From positions 3,534,001-3,598,000 of the forward strand of contig NZ_CP013002.1 in NCBI RefSeq assembly GCF_001414055.1: a stretch of DNA of 64,000 nucleotides. The letters run 5' to 3'. Under the pieces are notes generated by a model. That model did not search any database. It worked only from the letters and a program-made list of their open reading frames with translations, and was not told where the DNA came from. This document shows positions 21,583 to 30,510 of this stretch, piece by piece. Made by a program: the position numbers and the translations under genes. This DNA comes from Caulobacter henricii. GTDB lineage: Bacteria; Pseudomonadota; Alphaproteobacteria; Caulobacterales; Caulobacteraceae. The first letter of the stretch is position 1. Each line of letters opens with the position of its first letter.

Positions 21583-24027
21583 TCAGGCCGCGGACCGCCG
21601 CGAACGCCGGGTGGCCTGCGGTTCGGCCGGAGCCTGCGTCTGGTCCGGGGCTTGGGCTGGTGCCGGGTTGGCCCGGGTCCAGGCCTCGAGCGTGTGCAAG
21701 GGGCCCGGCCGACCGATGGCATAGCCCTGCAGCTCCGCGCAGTCCTCGCTGCGCAGGAAGTTGATCTGTTCCTGGGTCTCGACACCCTCGGCCACGACCG
21801 GGATCTCGAGGCTGCGGCCCAGTCCGAGGACGGCCCGGACGATCACGGTGGCGCGGTCGTGGCGATGGATGTTTTCCACGAAGCTCTTGTCGATCTTGAT
21901 CTTGTCGAACGGGAAGGACTGCAAGGTCGACAGGGATGAGAAGCCGGTGCCGAAATCGTCCATGGCGATGCGGACGCCGAGCGCCTTCAGCCGGCGCAGG
22001 TTGTCGAGCGCCCGCTGATAGTCCTTGAACAGGGCGCTCTCGGTGATCTCCAGCTCGAGACGATGCGGTGACAGGCCCGTCGAGATCAGCACCTCATGCA
22101 CGAGGGTCGGCAGGGCGGGGTTGTTGAGCTGTAGCGGCGACAGATTGACCGCAATCCGCAGGGGTTTCTCCCAGGCGGCGGCATCGGCGCAGGCCTGGCG
22201 CAGGACCCATTCGCCCAGCGGGGCGATCAGGCCGTTCTCTTCGGCCACCGGAATGAAGTCGAGCGGCGGGATCATGCCGCGGGTCGGATGCTGCCAGCGG
22301 ACCAGGGCCTCAAAGCCGCAGACCTCACCATCAGCGGCGCGCGCCAGGGGCTGGTAGTAGACCACCAGCTCCCCGTCCGTAATGCCCTGTTTCAGGTCAC
22401 GGGCCAGGGACCGGCGTTCGCGGATCGACTCGTCCATCTCCCGCTTGAAGAAGCGATAGATGCCGCGGCCGCCCTCCTTGGCGCGAGACAGCGCCATGTC
22501 GGCATTGGCCATCAGAGACTCGGCGGTGCGACCATCATCCGGGTAGAGACTGACTCCAAGGCTCGCGCCCATGGTCAGATCCTGGCCCTCGAACATGACC
22601 GGTGTTGCCAGGGCATCGAGCATCCGCCCGGACAGCTCGGCGGCGGCCGTCGGTTGATCACCGCCCCCCACCTGCACGACAATGAACTCGTCGCCACCCA
22701 GGCGCGCGGCAAAGGACGGCGCAGTAACGGAATCCTGGAGGCGGCGCGCGGTCTCGACCAGCAGGGCGTCGCCGGCCAGATGACCATGCTGGTCATTGGC
22801 TTCCTTGAAGTGGTCGAGGTCGATGCAGATCACCGACAGCGTCTCGCCCGAGGCCTCGACCCGTTCGATGGTCGCCGCCAGACGGGTCTGGAGCGAATTG
22901 CGGTTCAGCAGGCCGGTCAGGCCGTCATGTTCGGCCAGGTAGCGGATCTTTTCCTCGGCCGAACGACGCTCGCGCAGATCCCGGACGGCCAGCACGGTCA
23001 GACCCGAAGTCTCGGTCCGGGCCCCGTCGTCCATCAGACGGGCAAAGACTTCGACCGGAATTTCGCGGCCACCCTCAACCGGCTGCAGGACGCCTTCGCG
23101 GCGGACGTCGTCGCGAGAGCCTTCGCCGCCGCTGAACCGCAGGATCTCGCCGTACAGGGGCTTGCCGGTGATCTCGGCGAGTGGAGCGCCCAGCAGCTCG
23201 CAGAAAGCGGCATTGGCATCATTGATGCGGCCGTCCTGCACCACGACGATGCCTTCGTAGGCCGCATTGGCCAGCCGGCGGATGCGTTCCAGCGCCGAAC
23301 GGGTGGTCTGGGATTCGATGGCAACCGCGCCGAGGCCGCCCAGAATGATCAGGCCGGTGATGCTGGTGACCGCCAGGGTCAGGACGCCGCCCGACAGCAG
23401 CTGATCTGGCACGATGATGGCCGCGTCGGGCACGGTGGTGATGGCACCCATGCCTGTGAAATGCAGGCCGCAGACTCCGAGAGTCAGCATGACGCCGCCC
23501 AGGACCTGCTTGCCGAGGCTGCGGGCGCGGCCCGCCAGGATCAGGGCGGCCGTACAGCCTGCGACGCCGAACAGGACCGAGGCCCCAACCGTGGCATGTT
23601 CCCAGACCAGATGGCCCTGGGTCACGAAGGCAGTCATGCCCGTATAGTGCATGGACGCGACGCCCATGCCGAGGATCAGGCCGCCGGCCATGTCGTTGGT
23701 GCGGGTGCGCTGGGCCGACGCAACGACGAAGCCCGAGCCCATGAACAGGACGGCGATCATCAGGGACAACAAGGTCCCGGTCGGGCTGTAACCGGTCTTG
23801 AGGCCGGGATCATAGGCGACCATGCCGATAAAATGGGTGGCCCAGACCCCCGAGCCGCAGACAAGCCCAGTCAGCAGAAGCCAGGCCGCCCGGACCAGCC
23901 CCTTGGCGCCGCGCATGCGCGAGTAAAGCCTGAACGCCGTGAAGCAGGCCGCAAAGCAAACGACCGCTGCCACGCCGACCAACCGATAATCATGCTCGGT
24001 CGTCAGACAGGTCAAAACCTTTAACAC
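21583..24027 (-). CDS. MHYT-PAS-GGDEF-EAL membrane cyclic-di-GMP enzyme
   Basis: 814 residues. The N-terminal seven-span MHYT sensor carries three MHYT-type motifs (THFIGM, MHYTGM, LHFTGM), thought to bind a metal and sense a diatomic gas or redox state. A PAS domain follows (about residues 240-350), then GGDEF with intact RLGGDEF, then EAL with FEALVRW, ITESAL, DDFGTGFSSL and VAEGVET. The position of the inhibitory RxxD I-site reads TAPS, so product inhibition is probably lost. Both synthesis and hydrolysis of c-di-GMP look possible. It starts at GTG 24027 (VLKVLTCLT), as no nearby ATG precedes the first membrane span. It is convergent with the HerA-like gene. Confidence 0.92.
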   Translation of the reverse strand: MLKVLTCLTTEHDYRLVGVAAVVCFAACFTAFRLYSRMRGAKGLVRAAWLLLTGLVCGSGVWATHFIGMVAYDPGLKTGYSPTGTLLSLMIAVLFMGSGFVVASAQRTRTNDMAGGLILGMGVASMHYTGMTAFVTQGHLVWEHATVGASVLFGVAGCTAALILAGRARSLGKQVLGGVMLTLGVCGLHFTGMGAITTVPDAAIIVPDQLLSGGVLTLAVTSITGLIILGGLGAVAIESQTTRSALERIRRLANAAYEGIVVVQDGRINDANAAFCELLGAPLAEITGKPLYGEILRFSGGEGSRDDVRREGVLQPVEGGREIPVEVFARLMDDGARTETSGLTVLAVRDLRERRSAEEKIRYLAEHDGLTGLLNRNSLQTRLAATIERVEASGETLSVICIDLDHFKEANDQHGHLAGDALLVETARRLQDSVTAPSFAARLGGDEFIVVQVGGGDQPTAAAELSGRMLDALATPVMFEGQDLTMGASLGVSLYPDDGRTAESLMANADMALSRAKEGGRGIYRFFKREMDESIRERRSLARDLKQGITDGELVVYYQPLARAADGEVCGFEALVRWQHPTRGMIPPLDFIPVAEENGLIAPLGEWVLRQACADAAAWEKPLRIAVNLSPLQLNNPALPTLVHEVLISTGLSPHRLELEITESALFKDYQRALDNLRRLKALGVRIAMDDFGTGFSSLSTLQSFPFDKIKIDKSFVENIHRHDRATVIVRAVLGLGRSLEIPVVAEGVETQEQINFLRSEDCAELQGYAIGRPGPLHTLEAWTRANPAPAQAPDQTQAPAEPQATRRSRRSAA

Positions 24028-24158
24028 ACGCGGTTCCCCCGGATCACAGACCTCAAACGATACGGGAGGAGTTACAAATAAACAGTTTCAACGCGGGGTC
24101 GTGCGTGAAACCTCCGCCATCCAGACGAATTGGGGGCCGGATCAGCCCCGATCGCCGG

Positions 24159-25142
24159 TCACCGGCCCGCTGCGGCCTGGGCCTGATGCCAGCGCCAGGC
24201 GCTGCCGAGGATCACATCGAGGTCGCGTGACGGCGACCAGCCCAGATCGGCACGGGCCTTGGCATTGTCGCCAACCAGGATCGGGGCATCTCCCGGACGT
24301 CGACCGGCCATCTGCACCGGGAGGGGCCGGCCGGTGGCGCGCTCAACCCCGGAAATCAGCTCCTTGACCGTCGTGCCATGACCCGTACCCAGATTGTAGC
24401 TGGTGCTCGACGCTCCGGAGAGAAGCCGGTTCAGGGCCGCGACATGGGCATCGGCCAGGTCCAGAACGTGGACATAGTCGCGCACCGCCGTGCCGTCGCG
24501 GGTATCGTAGTCGTCGCCGAAAATCGTGAAATGCGGGCGCTGGCCGAGGGCTACCTGGATGGCCAGGGGAATGGCGTGTGTCTCGGGCTCGTGCCATTCG
24601 CCGATTCGGCCCTCGGGATCGGCACCGGCAGCGTTGAAGTAACGCAGTACCGTGCTGCGGAACCCGACATAGCGCCCATAGTCGGCCAGGGCCTGCTCGA
24701 CCATCAGCTTGCTGCGGCCATAAGGATTGAGCGGGGCCTGGGGATGGGTCTCGTCCATCGGCAAGGTCACCGGATCGCCGAAAGTGGCGCAGGTGGACGA
24801 AAAAACCAGGGCCTCGACGCCGGCCCGGCGCGCGGCCTCGACCAGGGTGATCGTGCCGGAAACATTGTTGTCAAAGAACGCCCCCGGATCCTTGACCGAT
24901 TCACCGACCTCGATACGGGCCGCGAAGTGCAGCACGGCCACCGGCTTGTAGGCGTTGAACACGGCATCGAGCCGGGCCGCGTCGCGAATGTCACCGATCT
25001 CCAGCGGCCCCCATTGCACGTGCTCCCGGTGGCCATTGGACAGGTCATCCAGGACGACAGGCGTGAACCCGGCCTCAGCAAGGGCCAGACAGGTGTGAGA
25101 GCCCACATAGCCGGCACCGCCGGCGACCAGAACGGTCCGCAT
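24159..25142 (-). CDS. galE: UDP-glucose 4-epimerase
   Basis: 327 residues, an extended short-chain dehydrogenase. The NAD-binding motif is GGAGYVGSH at the N-terminus; the catalytic residues are Ser in FSSTCATFG and Tyr/Lys in NPYGRSK; the C-terminal motif RRPGDAPILV is typical of GalE. It interconverts UDP-glucose and UDP-galactose. It is divergent from ugd over a 200-bp gap, so the two may share a control region. Together with ugd, the epimerase at 26653 and pgm it can supply sugar nucleotides for surface polysaccharides. Confidence 0.94.
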   Translation of the reverse strand: MRTVLVAGGAGYVGSHTCLALAEAGFTPVVLDDLSNGHREHVQWGPLEIGDIRDAARLDAVFNAYKPVAVLHFAARIEVGESVKDPGAFFDNNVSGTITLVEAARRAGVEALVFSSTCATFGDPVTLPMDETHPQAPLNPYGRSKLMVEQALADYGRYVGFRSTVLRYFNAAGADPEGRIGEWHEPETHAIPLAIQVALGQRPHFTIFGDDYDTRDGTAVRDYVHVLDLADAHVAALNRLLSGASSTSYNLGTGHGTTVKELISGVERATGRPLPVQMAGRRPGDAPILVGDNAKARADLGWSPSRDLDVILGSAWRWHQAQAAAGR

Positions 25143-25343
25143 CTTTTTTCCTTCGCACGTCAGGCTTCTGGCTATCGACTTTGGACCAAGGTTGAAAGTC
25201 TGCGGTGGCGCATCACGAAGATCGTCATGATGATGTCATCAGCTTGAGTGTCTTAGCCGCGCGGCTTGCCTCGGCACCGCGATTGCTGGATTAGGCAGAG
25301 ACGTCGCCCGCCGGGCGGCGATCGATCGGATCAGGATGTTTCG

Positions 25344-26651
25344 ATGCGCGTAGCGATGATTGGCACGGGTTATGTCGGCCTGGTGTCCGGGGCGTGTTTC
25401 GCCGACTTCGGGCACGTGGTGACGTGCATCGACAAGGATCCCAGCAAGATCGAGCGCCTGGAACGGGGCGAGATCCCGATCTTCGAACCGGGCCTGGACG
25501 ATCTTGTCGCGCGCAATGTTCGCGAAGGTCGGCTGTTCTTCACCCTCGAAGGGGCGGAGGCGATCAAGGCCGCTGACGCGGTGTTCATCGCCGTCGGCAC
25601 CCCGACCCGTCGCGGCGATGGCCACGCGGACCTGTCCTATGTCTATGCCGCAGCCGAGGAGATCGCCGGCCTGATCGAGGACTTTACGGTGATTGTCACC
25701 AAGTCGACCGTGCCGGTCGGCACCGGCGACGAGGTTGAGGCGATCATCAGGCGCGTTCGCCCCGACGCCCAGTTTGCCGTGGTCTCCAACCCGGAATTCC
25801 TGCGCGAAGGCGCGGCGATCGAGGACTTCAAGCGCCCCGATCGCGTGGTGGTCGGCACTGAGGACGAGCGGGCCCAGGCGGTGATGCGCGACCTCTACCG
25901 GCCGCTGTCGCTGAACGAGACCCCGATCGTCTTCACCGGTCGCCGGACCAGCGAGCTGATCAAATATGCGGCCAACGCCTTCCTGGCCATGAAGATCACC
26001 TTCATCAACGAGATGGCCGACCTGTGCGAAAAGGTTGGGGCCGACGTTCAACAGGTGGCCAAGGGCATCGGCCTGGACAAGCGGATCGGCGGCAAGTTCC
26101 TCAATGCCGGACCCGGCTATGGCGGATCCTGCTTCCCGAAGGACACCATCGCCCTGGTCAAGACCGCCCAGGATTTCGGGGCTCCGACCCGGCTGATCGA
26201 GACGACCGTCGAGGTCAATGACGCCCGCAAGAAGGCCATGGCCGGCAAGATTGCCGCGGCTATCGGCGCGACCGATCTCACAGGCAAGACGATCGGCGTG
26301 CTCGGCGTGACCTTCAAGCCCAATACCGACGACATGCGCGACGCCCCCAGCCTCGACATCCTGCCGGCCCTGCAGGCCATGGGGGCCCGCGTCCAGGCCT
26401 ATGACCCAGAAGGAGCCCGGGAGGCCGCCCACATGCTGCCCGGCGTGGACTTCAAGGCCGGTGCCTATGAGGCCGCCGAAGGCATCGATGCCCTGGTGAT
26501 CCTGACCGAGTGGGACCAGTTCCGCGCCCTGGACCTGGATCGCCTGAAGCTGTTGATGAAGGTCCCGGTCGTGGTCGACCTGCGCAATGTCTACAAGGCC
26601 AGCGAGATGGTCCGCCACGGCTTTACCTACGCCTCGATCGGACGCGGCTGA
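25344..26651 (+). CDS. ugd: UDP-glucose 6-dehydrogenase
   Basis: 435 residues from ATG 25344 (MRVAMIGTGYVGLVSG, the classic UGDH start); the frame is open 78 bases further upstream but that extension is not family-like. Other motifs: STVPVGTGD, the substrate loop NPEFLREGAAIEDF, the catalytic Cys in GPGYGGSCFPKD, and GVTFKPNTDDMRDAPS. It makes UDP-glucuronate from UDP-glucose with two NAD+. The next gene, UDP-glucuronate 4-epimerase, begins 2 bp after its stop, so the pair is translationally linked. Confidence 0.95.
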   Translation: MRVAMIGTGYVGLVSGACFADFGHVVTCIDKDPSKIERLERGEIPIFEPGLDDLVARNVREGRLFFTLEGAEAIKAADAVFIAVGTPTRRGDGHADLSYVYAAAEEIAGLIEDFTVIVTKSTVPVGTGDEVEAIIRRVRPDAQFAVVSNPEFLREGAAIEDFKRPDRVVVGTEDERAQAVMRDLYRPLSLNETPIVFTGRRTSELIKYAANAFLAMKITFINEMADLCEKVGADVQQVAKGIGLDKRIGGKFLNAGPGYGGSCFPKDTIALVKTAQDFGAPTRLIETTVEVNDARKKAMAGKIAAAIGATDLTGKTIGVLGVTFKPNTDDMRDAPSLDILPALQAMGARVQAYDPEGAREAAHMLPGVDFKAGAYEAAEGIDALVILTEWDQFRALDLDRLKLLMKVPVVVDLRNVYKASEMVRHGFTYASIGRG

Positions 26652-26652
26652 C

Positions 26653-27627
26653 ATGTCGATCCCGATCATCGTCACCGGCGCGGCCGGCTTCATCGGCATG
26701 CATGTCGCCGAACGCCTGCTGGATCGCGGCGAGACGGTGATCGGGATCGACAATTTCAACAGCTATTATGATCCGGCCCTGAAGGCCGCCCGGGCCGCGC
26801 GGCTGGAAGGCCGCCATGGCTTCACCATGGTCCGGCTGGACATCGCCGAGCACGAGGTCCTGCTGGATCTGGTCAAGTCATCCGGTGCCCGCCGGGTCGT
26901 GCATCTGGCTGCCCAGGCCGGCGTCCGCTACTCGATCGACAATCCCTTTGCCTATGAGCGGAGCAATCTGGCGGGTCATCTGGCCGTGCTCGAAGCCTGC
27001 CGACATGCCGGGGTCGAGCACCTGGTCTATGCCTCGTCCAGCAGCGTCTATGGCGACCGCCCCCTGAACGGCTCAGGCTTCCGGGAGACCGATCCGGCCG
27101 AGACGCCGGTGTCACTCTACGCGGCCACCAAACGGTCCTGCGAGCTGATCAGCCAGAGCTATGCCAGGCTCTACGGCTTTCCCCAGTCGGGCCTGCGCTT
27201 CTTCACCGTCTATGGCCCCTGGGGCCGCCCGGACATGGCCTATTTCGGCTTTACCCAGAAGATCCTCGCCGGCGAACCCATCGAGGTCTTCGGCGAAGGC
27301 AAGATGGCCCGCGACTTCACCTATATCGACGATATCGTCGACGGCATTGTCGGGGTGCTCGACCACCCGCCGGCCCAAGGCGGGCATGAGGTCTACAACA
27401 TCGGCGACAATGACCCGGTCGGCCTGATGGAGATGATCTCCACGCTCGAAGCGGCACTCGGCGTAGAGGCCGTCAAGATCATGCGGCCCATGCAGCCGGG
27501 CGATGTCACCGCCACCTATGCCAATATCGACAAGCTCCAGGCCCTCACCGGCTACAAACCGAAGGTGAAGCTGGCCGAGGGGCTGGCGAGGTTCGTGGCG
27601 TGGCGGCGGGCCTATTCCGGTGCCTGA
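26653..27627 (+). CDS. UDP-glucuronate 4-epimerase
   Basis: 324 residues of the extended SDR family: TGAAGFIGMHVAERL, catalytic SSSSVYG and YAATKRSCE, then RFFTVYGPWGRPDMA and FGEGKMARDFTYIDD, which mark the UDP-glucuronate epimerase (LspL/Cap1J-like) branch. With ugd directly upstream it would convert UDP-GlcA to UDP-GalA for capsule or LPS. Its 3' end overlaps the convergent EamA permease gene by 16 bp, an unusually tight arrangement. Confidence 0.9.
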   Translation: MSIPIIVTGAAGFIGMHVAERLLDRGETVIGIDNFNSYYDPALKAARAARLEGRHGFTMVRLDIAEHEVLLDLVKSSGARRVVHLAAQAGVRYSIDNPFAYERSNLAGHLAVLEACRHAGVEHLVYASSSSVYGDRPLNGSGFRETDPAETPVSLYAATKRSCELISQSYARLYGFPQSGLRFFTVYGPWGRPDMAYFGFTQKILAGEPIEVFGEGKMARDFTYIDDIVDGIVGVLDHPPAQGGHEVYNIGDNDPVGLMEMISTLEAALGVEAVKIMRPMQPGDVTATYANIDKLQALTGYKPKVKLAEGLARFVAWRRAYSGA

Positions 27628-28481
27628 GCGACGGGGGCCAGGGCGCGCTTTGAAACCTGGTGTTCCCGCCAGGAAATGAACAGGGTTGAGCCGACCACGA
27701 TGGCCGCGCCGATCAGGGTCGCTGTCCTGGGAACCTCGTGGAACAGCAGAAAGCCGACCAGAACCGCAAAGACCAGCCGGGTATAGTCGATCGGGGCCAT
27801 CACGGCGGCCTCCCCGGCCTGCATGCCCTTGATATAGGCCCCCTGGGTCAGGGTGCCGATGACGCCCATGGCCGCCAGCAGGCCAAGGTCGGGCCAGCTG
27901 GGCCAGCGCCAGACGAACAGGGCCGGTGGGATCGAGAAGACCAGGCCCAGCACGGCGGCATAGACCAGCAGGGTGAACGGCGAATGGTCGCGGGTCATCA
28001 CCTTCATGCCGGTAATGGTCAGGGCAAACAGCAGAGCCGCCGCCAGAGCCGCCGCCTGGGGCCAGCCCAACCAGCCGGCGGATCCACCCGCGCCGGGCTG
28101 CAGCATGATCAGCACGCCGAGAAAGCCGATCACGGCGGCCGAGATCCGCAAGGGTCCGATCGGTTCGCGCAGGATCAGGCCGGCGAAGGGCACCAGCCAC
28201 AGGGTCCGGGTAAAGGACAGGGCATTGGCGTCGGCCAGGGGCAGTTCCTGATAGGCATAGAAGCTCAGGATCAGGGCCAGGACTCCGGCGCTCGACCGGA
28301 AGATCAGAATGCCGGGCCGCGTGGTGTAGAAGGTCCCCCGCCAGTCGCGAGCCATCAACGGCAGCAGGATGATCACCCCGGCCAGCTGGCGATAGAAGGT
28401 CTGCAGGGCGGCGGGATAGCCGGGGCCCAGATACTTGATCAGGGTGGTCATCGCCGTGAAGCCGACGGCCGAGGCCAGCAT
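27612..28481 (-). CDS. EamA/DMT-family permease
   Basis: 289 residues from ATG 28481 (MLASAVGFTAMTTLIKYLG); ten membrane spans in two EamA repeats (residues 1-130 and 140-280), with a short cytosolic tail. The family exports metabolites such as amino acids and nucleosides; the substrate is unknown. The start is uncertain: in-frame codons before 28481 include no good ATG, GTG or TTG close by, although residues reading LTPNLRGALW just upstream look like part of the first helix, so a CTG or other unusual start near 28502 is possible. It follows the SDR gene with no real gap and is probably coupled to it. Confidence 0.82.
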   Translation of the reverse strand: MLASAVGFTAMTTLIKYLGPGYPAALQTFYRQLAGVIILLPLMARDWRGTFYTTRPGILIFRSSAGVLALILSFYAYQELPLADANALSFTRTLWLVPFAGLILREPIGPLRISAAVIGFLGVLIMLQPGAGGSAGWLGWPQAAALAAALLFALTITGMKVMTRDHSPFTLLVYAAVLGLVFSIPPALFVWRWPSWPDLGLLAAMGVIGTLTQGAYIKGMQAGEAAVMAPIDYTRLVFAVLVGFLLFHEVPRTATLIGAAIVVGSTLFISWREHQVSKRALAPVAQAPE

Positions 28482-28522
28482 CCACAGCGCGCCGCGCAGG
28501 TTCGGTGTCAGGGTGATTGCCG

Positions 28523-29410
28523 TTACCCCGTCGCGCCGGCCGTCATGGCCACCCGCATCTGCTCGGCCTGTTCCGGCGTGATGCCCATGGCCGACAGGAT
28601 CGGCGAGGGCGCGGACTTGTCCCAGCTGCTGCGGCCACCGATCGTGATGCCGCCATCGACGACGATATGGGTGCCCGTCACGAACTCGGAGTCGTCGCAG
28701 GCCAGATAGAGGGCGGCGCGGGCGATGTCTTCCGGCAGGCCGGCCTTGGGGATCGGCTGGATCTTCGGACCGACCTCGGCGACGCGGGCCGCCATCTGGT
28801 CGGCAACCTCGCGCGGCAGCCCCATCGAGGCCCCGAAGATCGAGGTGGCGATCAGGCCCGGGCAGATCGCATTGACCCGGATCCGGTCCGGCGACAGTTC
28901 GGCGGCCGCGCAGCGGCTCAGATGGATCACGGCGCACTTGGCGGTCGAATAGGCCAGGGGCCCGAACCCGGCCTGCAGGCCGGCGATCGAGGCGGTGTTG
29001 ATGATCGAGCCGCCCCCGCGCTCGAGCATCAGGGGCACGGCATGCTTCATGCCCAGGGCCGGACCGCGGACCAACAGGGCAAAGGTGTGGTCCCAGCCCT
29101 CGGCGGTCATGTCCGCCACGCCCAGGGGCGTGCCGCCATGGCCGGCATTGTTGAACAGGATGTCGAGGCCGCCAAAGGCGTCCTTGGCCATGGCCACGGC
29201 CCGGGCAATATCGGCCTCGACGGTGACATCACAGCGGGCGAAACGGACCCGGTCGGGGAAACGCTTTTCGAGCATCGCGCCCTTGTCGTCCTGCAGGTCG
29301 GCGGCGATGACGCTGGCCCCCTCGGCGACGAACAGTTCGACCGTCCCGAGCCCGATCCCCGAGCATGCCCCGGTGATCACGGCCACCTTGCCGTTCAGAC
29401 GTCCAGCCAT
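28523..29410 (-). CDS. Short-chain dehydrogenase/reductase
   Basis: 295 residues, classical SDR. The cofactor loop is TGACSGIG (residues 14-21), followed by DLQDD, which suggests NAD preference. It has NNAG, catalytic Ser in NTASIAG and YSTAK, and the C-terminal VVDGG. A ~35-residue C-terminal extension (SSWDKSAPSPILSAMG) goes beyond the usual end and is unexplained. It is cytosolic; the substrate is unknown. The downstream EamA gene begins within about 40 bp of the stop. Confidence 0.88.
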   Translation of the reverse strand: MAGRLNGKVAVITGACSGIGLGTVELFVAEGASVIAADLQDDKGAMLEKRFPDRVRFARCDVTVEADIARAVAMAKDAFGGLDILFNNAGHGGTPLGVADMTAEGWDHTFALLVRGPALGMKHAVPLMLERGGGSIINTASIAGLQAGFGPLAYSTAKCAVIHLSRCAAAELSPDRIRVNAICPGLIATSIFGASMGLPREVADQMAARVAEVGPKIQPIPKAGLPEDIARAALYLACDDSEFVTGTHIVVDGGITIGGRSSWDKSAPSPILSAMGITPEQAEQMRVAMTAGATG

Positions 29411-29490
29411 GTGCAGTCCCTCCCTATGACACCCCGACCTCTGCTGGATCGGTGATCAGTGTTCATATTCGCGGAGGACCCGGGGCTTGG

Positions 29491-30366
29491 CTAGCCTGGA
29501 AAGGCGGTCGCGCCATCGATGCGGGTATCGGATCGGGTCAGGAAGGCCTGGCGCAGGTCGCCCAGGGCCGGGCCGATGAGGAACCAGGGCTCGATGCAGT
29601 AGCGCGAGAACAGCCGGCGCGGATCGGCGAGCAGACGAAACAGCCATTCGACGCCGAGCCGCCCCATCCAGCGCGGGGCCGCCTTCTGGACCCCGGCCTC
29701 ATAGTCGAAAGCTCCGCCGACCGTGAAGTGGGCACAGGGGTGGGTGATCGCCTTGTGGTTCTCCAGCACCCAGATCTCCTGGCGCGGCATGCCCATGCCG
29801 ACCAGCAGGATATGGGGCTTGAACGCGTTGATCGCCTCGACCACCGCCGTGTTCTCCGCCGAGCCGCAGCGGGCATCGAAATAGCCGTGGTGGGTCGCAA
29901 GCTCGACGCCGGGATGGTCGGCCAGGATCCTCTCGCGGGCCGCATCGGCTACGCCGGGGGCCCCGCCGACGAAGAAGACCCGCCAGTTTTCCTGTCGGGC
30001 CCGGGCCCAGAAGAAATCCCGCCAGTCGAGATAGGTGCAGCGATGGAACTGCCGGCTGTTGCGGCCGATCACCCGGGCCCAGGCCAGCAGCGGCGTCGAA
30101 TCCACCTCGACCAGGTCGGCAGAGTCGAAGAAGGCCCGGATCCTGGCATTCCTGCGGACCAGATAGAGGCTGTGCAGATTGTGGTTGGCGATGATCGAGG
30201 ACACGCCCCGGTTCAGGCGCGCCGCCACGAAGTGGAAGACCTCCTCGTGCCGCACAAGATCCATGCGCTCGCCCAGCAGCCGGACCCGTTCATTGGCGCG
30301 ACGCTTCAGGCGGAACGGACGGGTGGCGACTGGCGGCGACGGAACGGAAGGGGCGATCTCGGGCAT
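29491..30366 (-). CDS. WecG/TagA/CpsF family glycosyltransferase
   Basis: 291 residues from ATG 30366. The family core is present: ANHNLHSLYLVRRNAR near the N-terminus, a DSTPLLAWARVIG acceptor-site region, RVFFVGGAPGV, and GMGMPRQEIWVLENH with HFTVGGAFDYEAG. Members transfer ManNAc or related sugars to polyprenol-linked intermediates in teichoic acid, ECA or capsule assembly on the cytosolic face of the membrane. There is no membrane span. It is not adjacent to a polysaccharide operon; its nearest partners are the sugar-nucleotide genes 2-5 kb upstream. Confidence 0.87.
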   Translation of the reverse strand: MPEIAPSVPSPPVATRPFRLKRRANERVRLLGERMDLVRHEEVFHFVAARLNRGVSSIIANHNLHSLYLVRRNARIRAFFDSADLVEVDSTPLLAWARVIGRNSRQFHRCTYLDWRDFFWARARQENWRVFFVGGAPGVADAARERILADHPGVELATHHGYFDARCGSAENTAVVEAINAFKPHILLVGMGMPRQEIWVLENHKAITHPCAHFTVGGAFDYEAGVQKAAPRWMGRLGVEWLFRLLADPRRLFSRYCIEPWFLIGPALGDLRQAFLTRSDTRIDGATAFPG

Positions 30367-30510
30367 CTGCGGCTTTCTCAAGAACCGCGTTCAGCCTTAC
30401 GAAGACCCGGTAAGCATCCCGATAAATTTCATCCTTAGCGGGGCTTAACCCTGACGGCACAAGGGCTTGGCCGTCAGGGTCAGTACGTCCTAGTCGTTGG
30501 TGACGACGAC

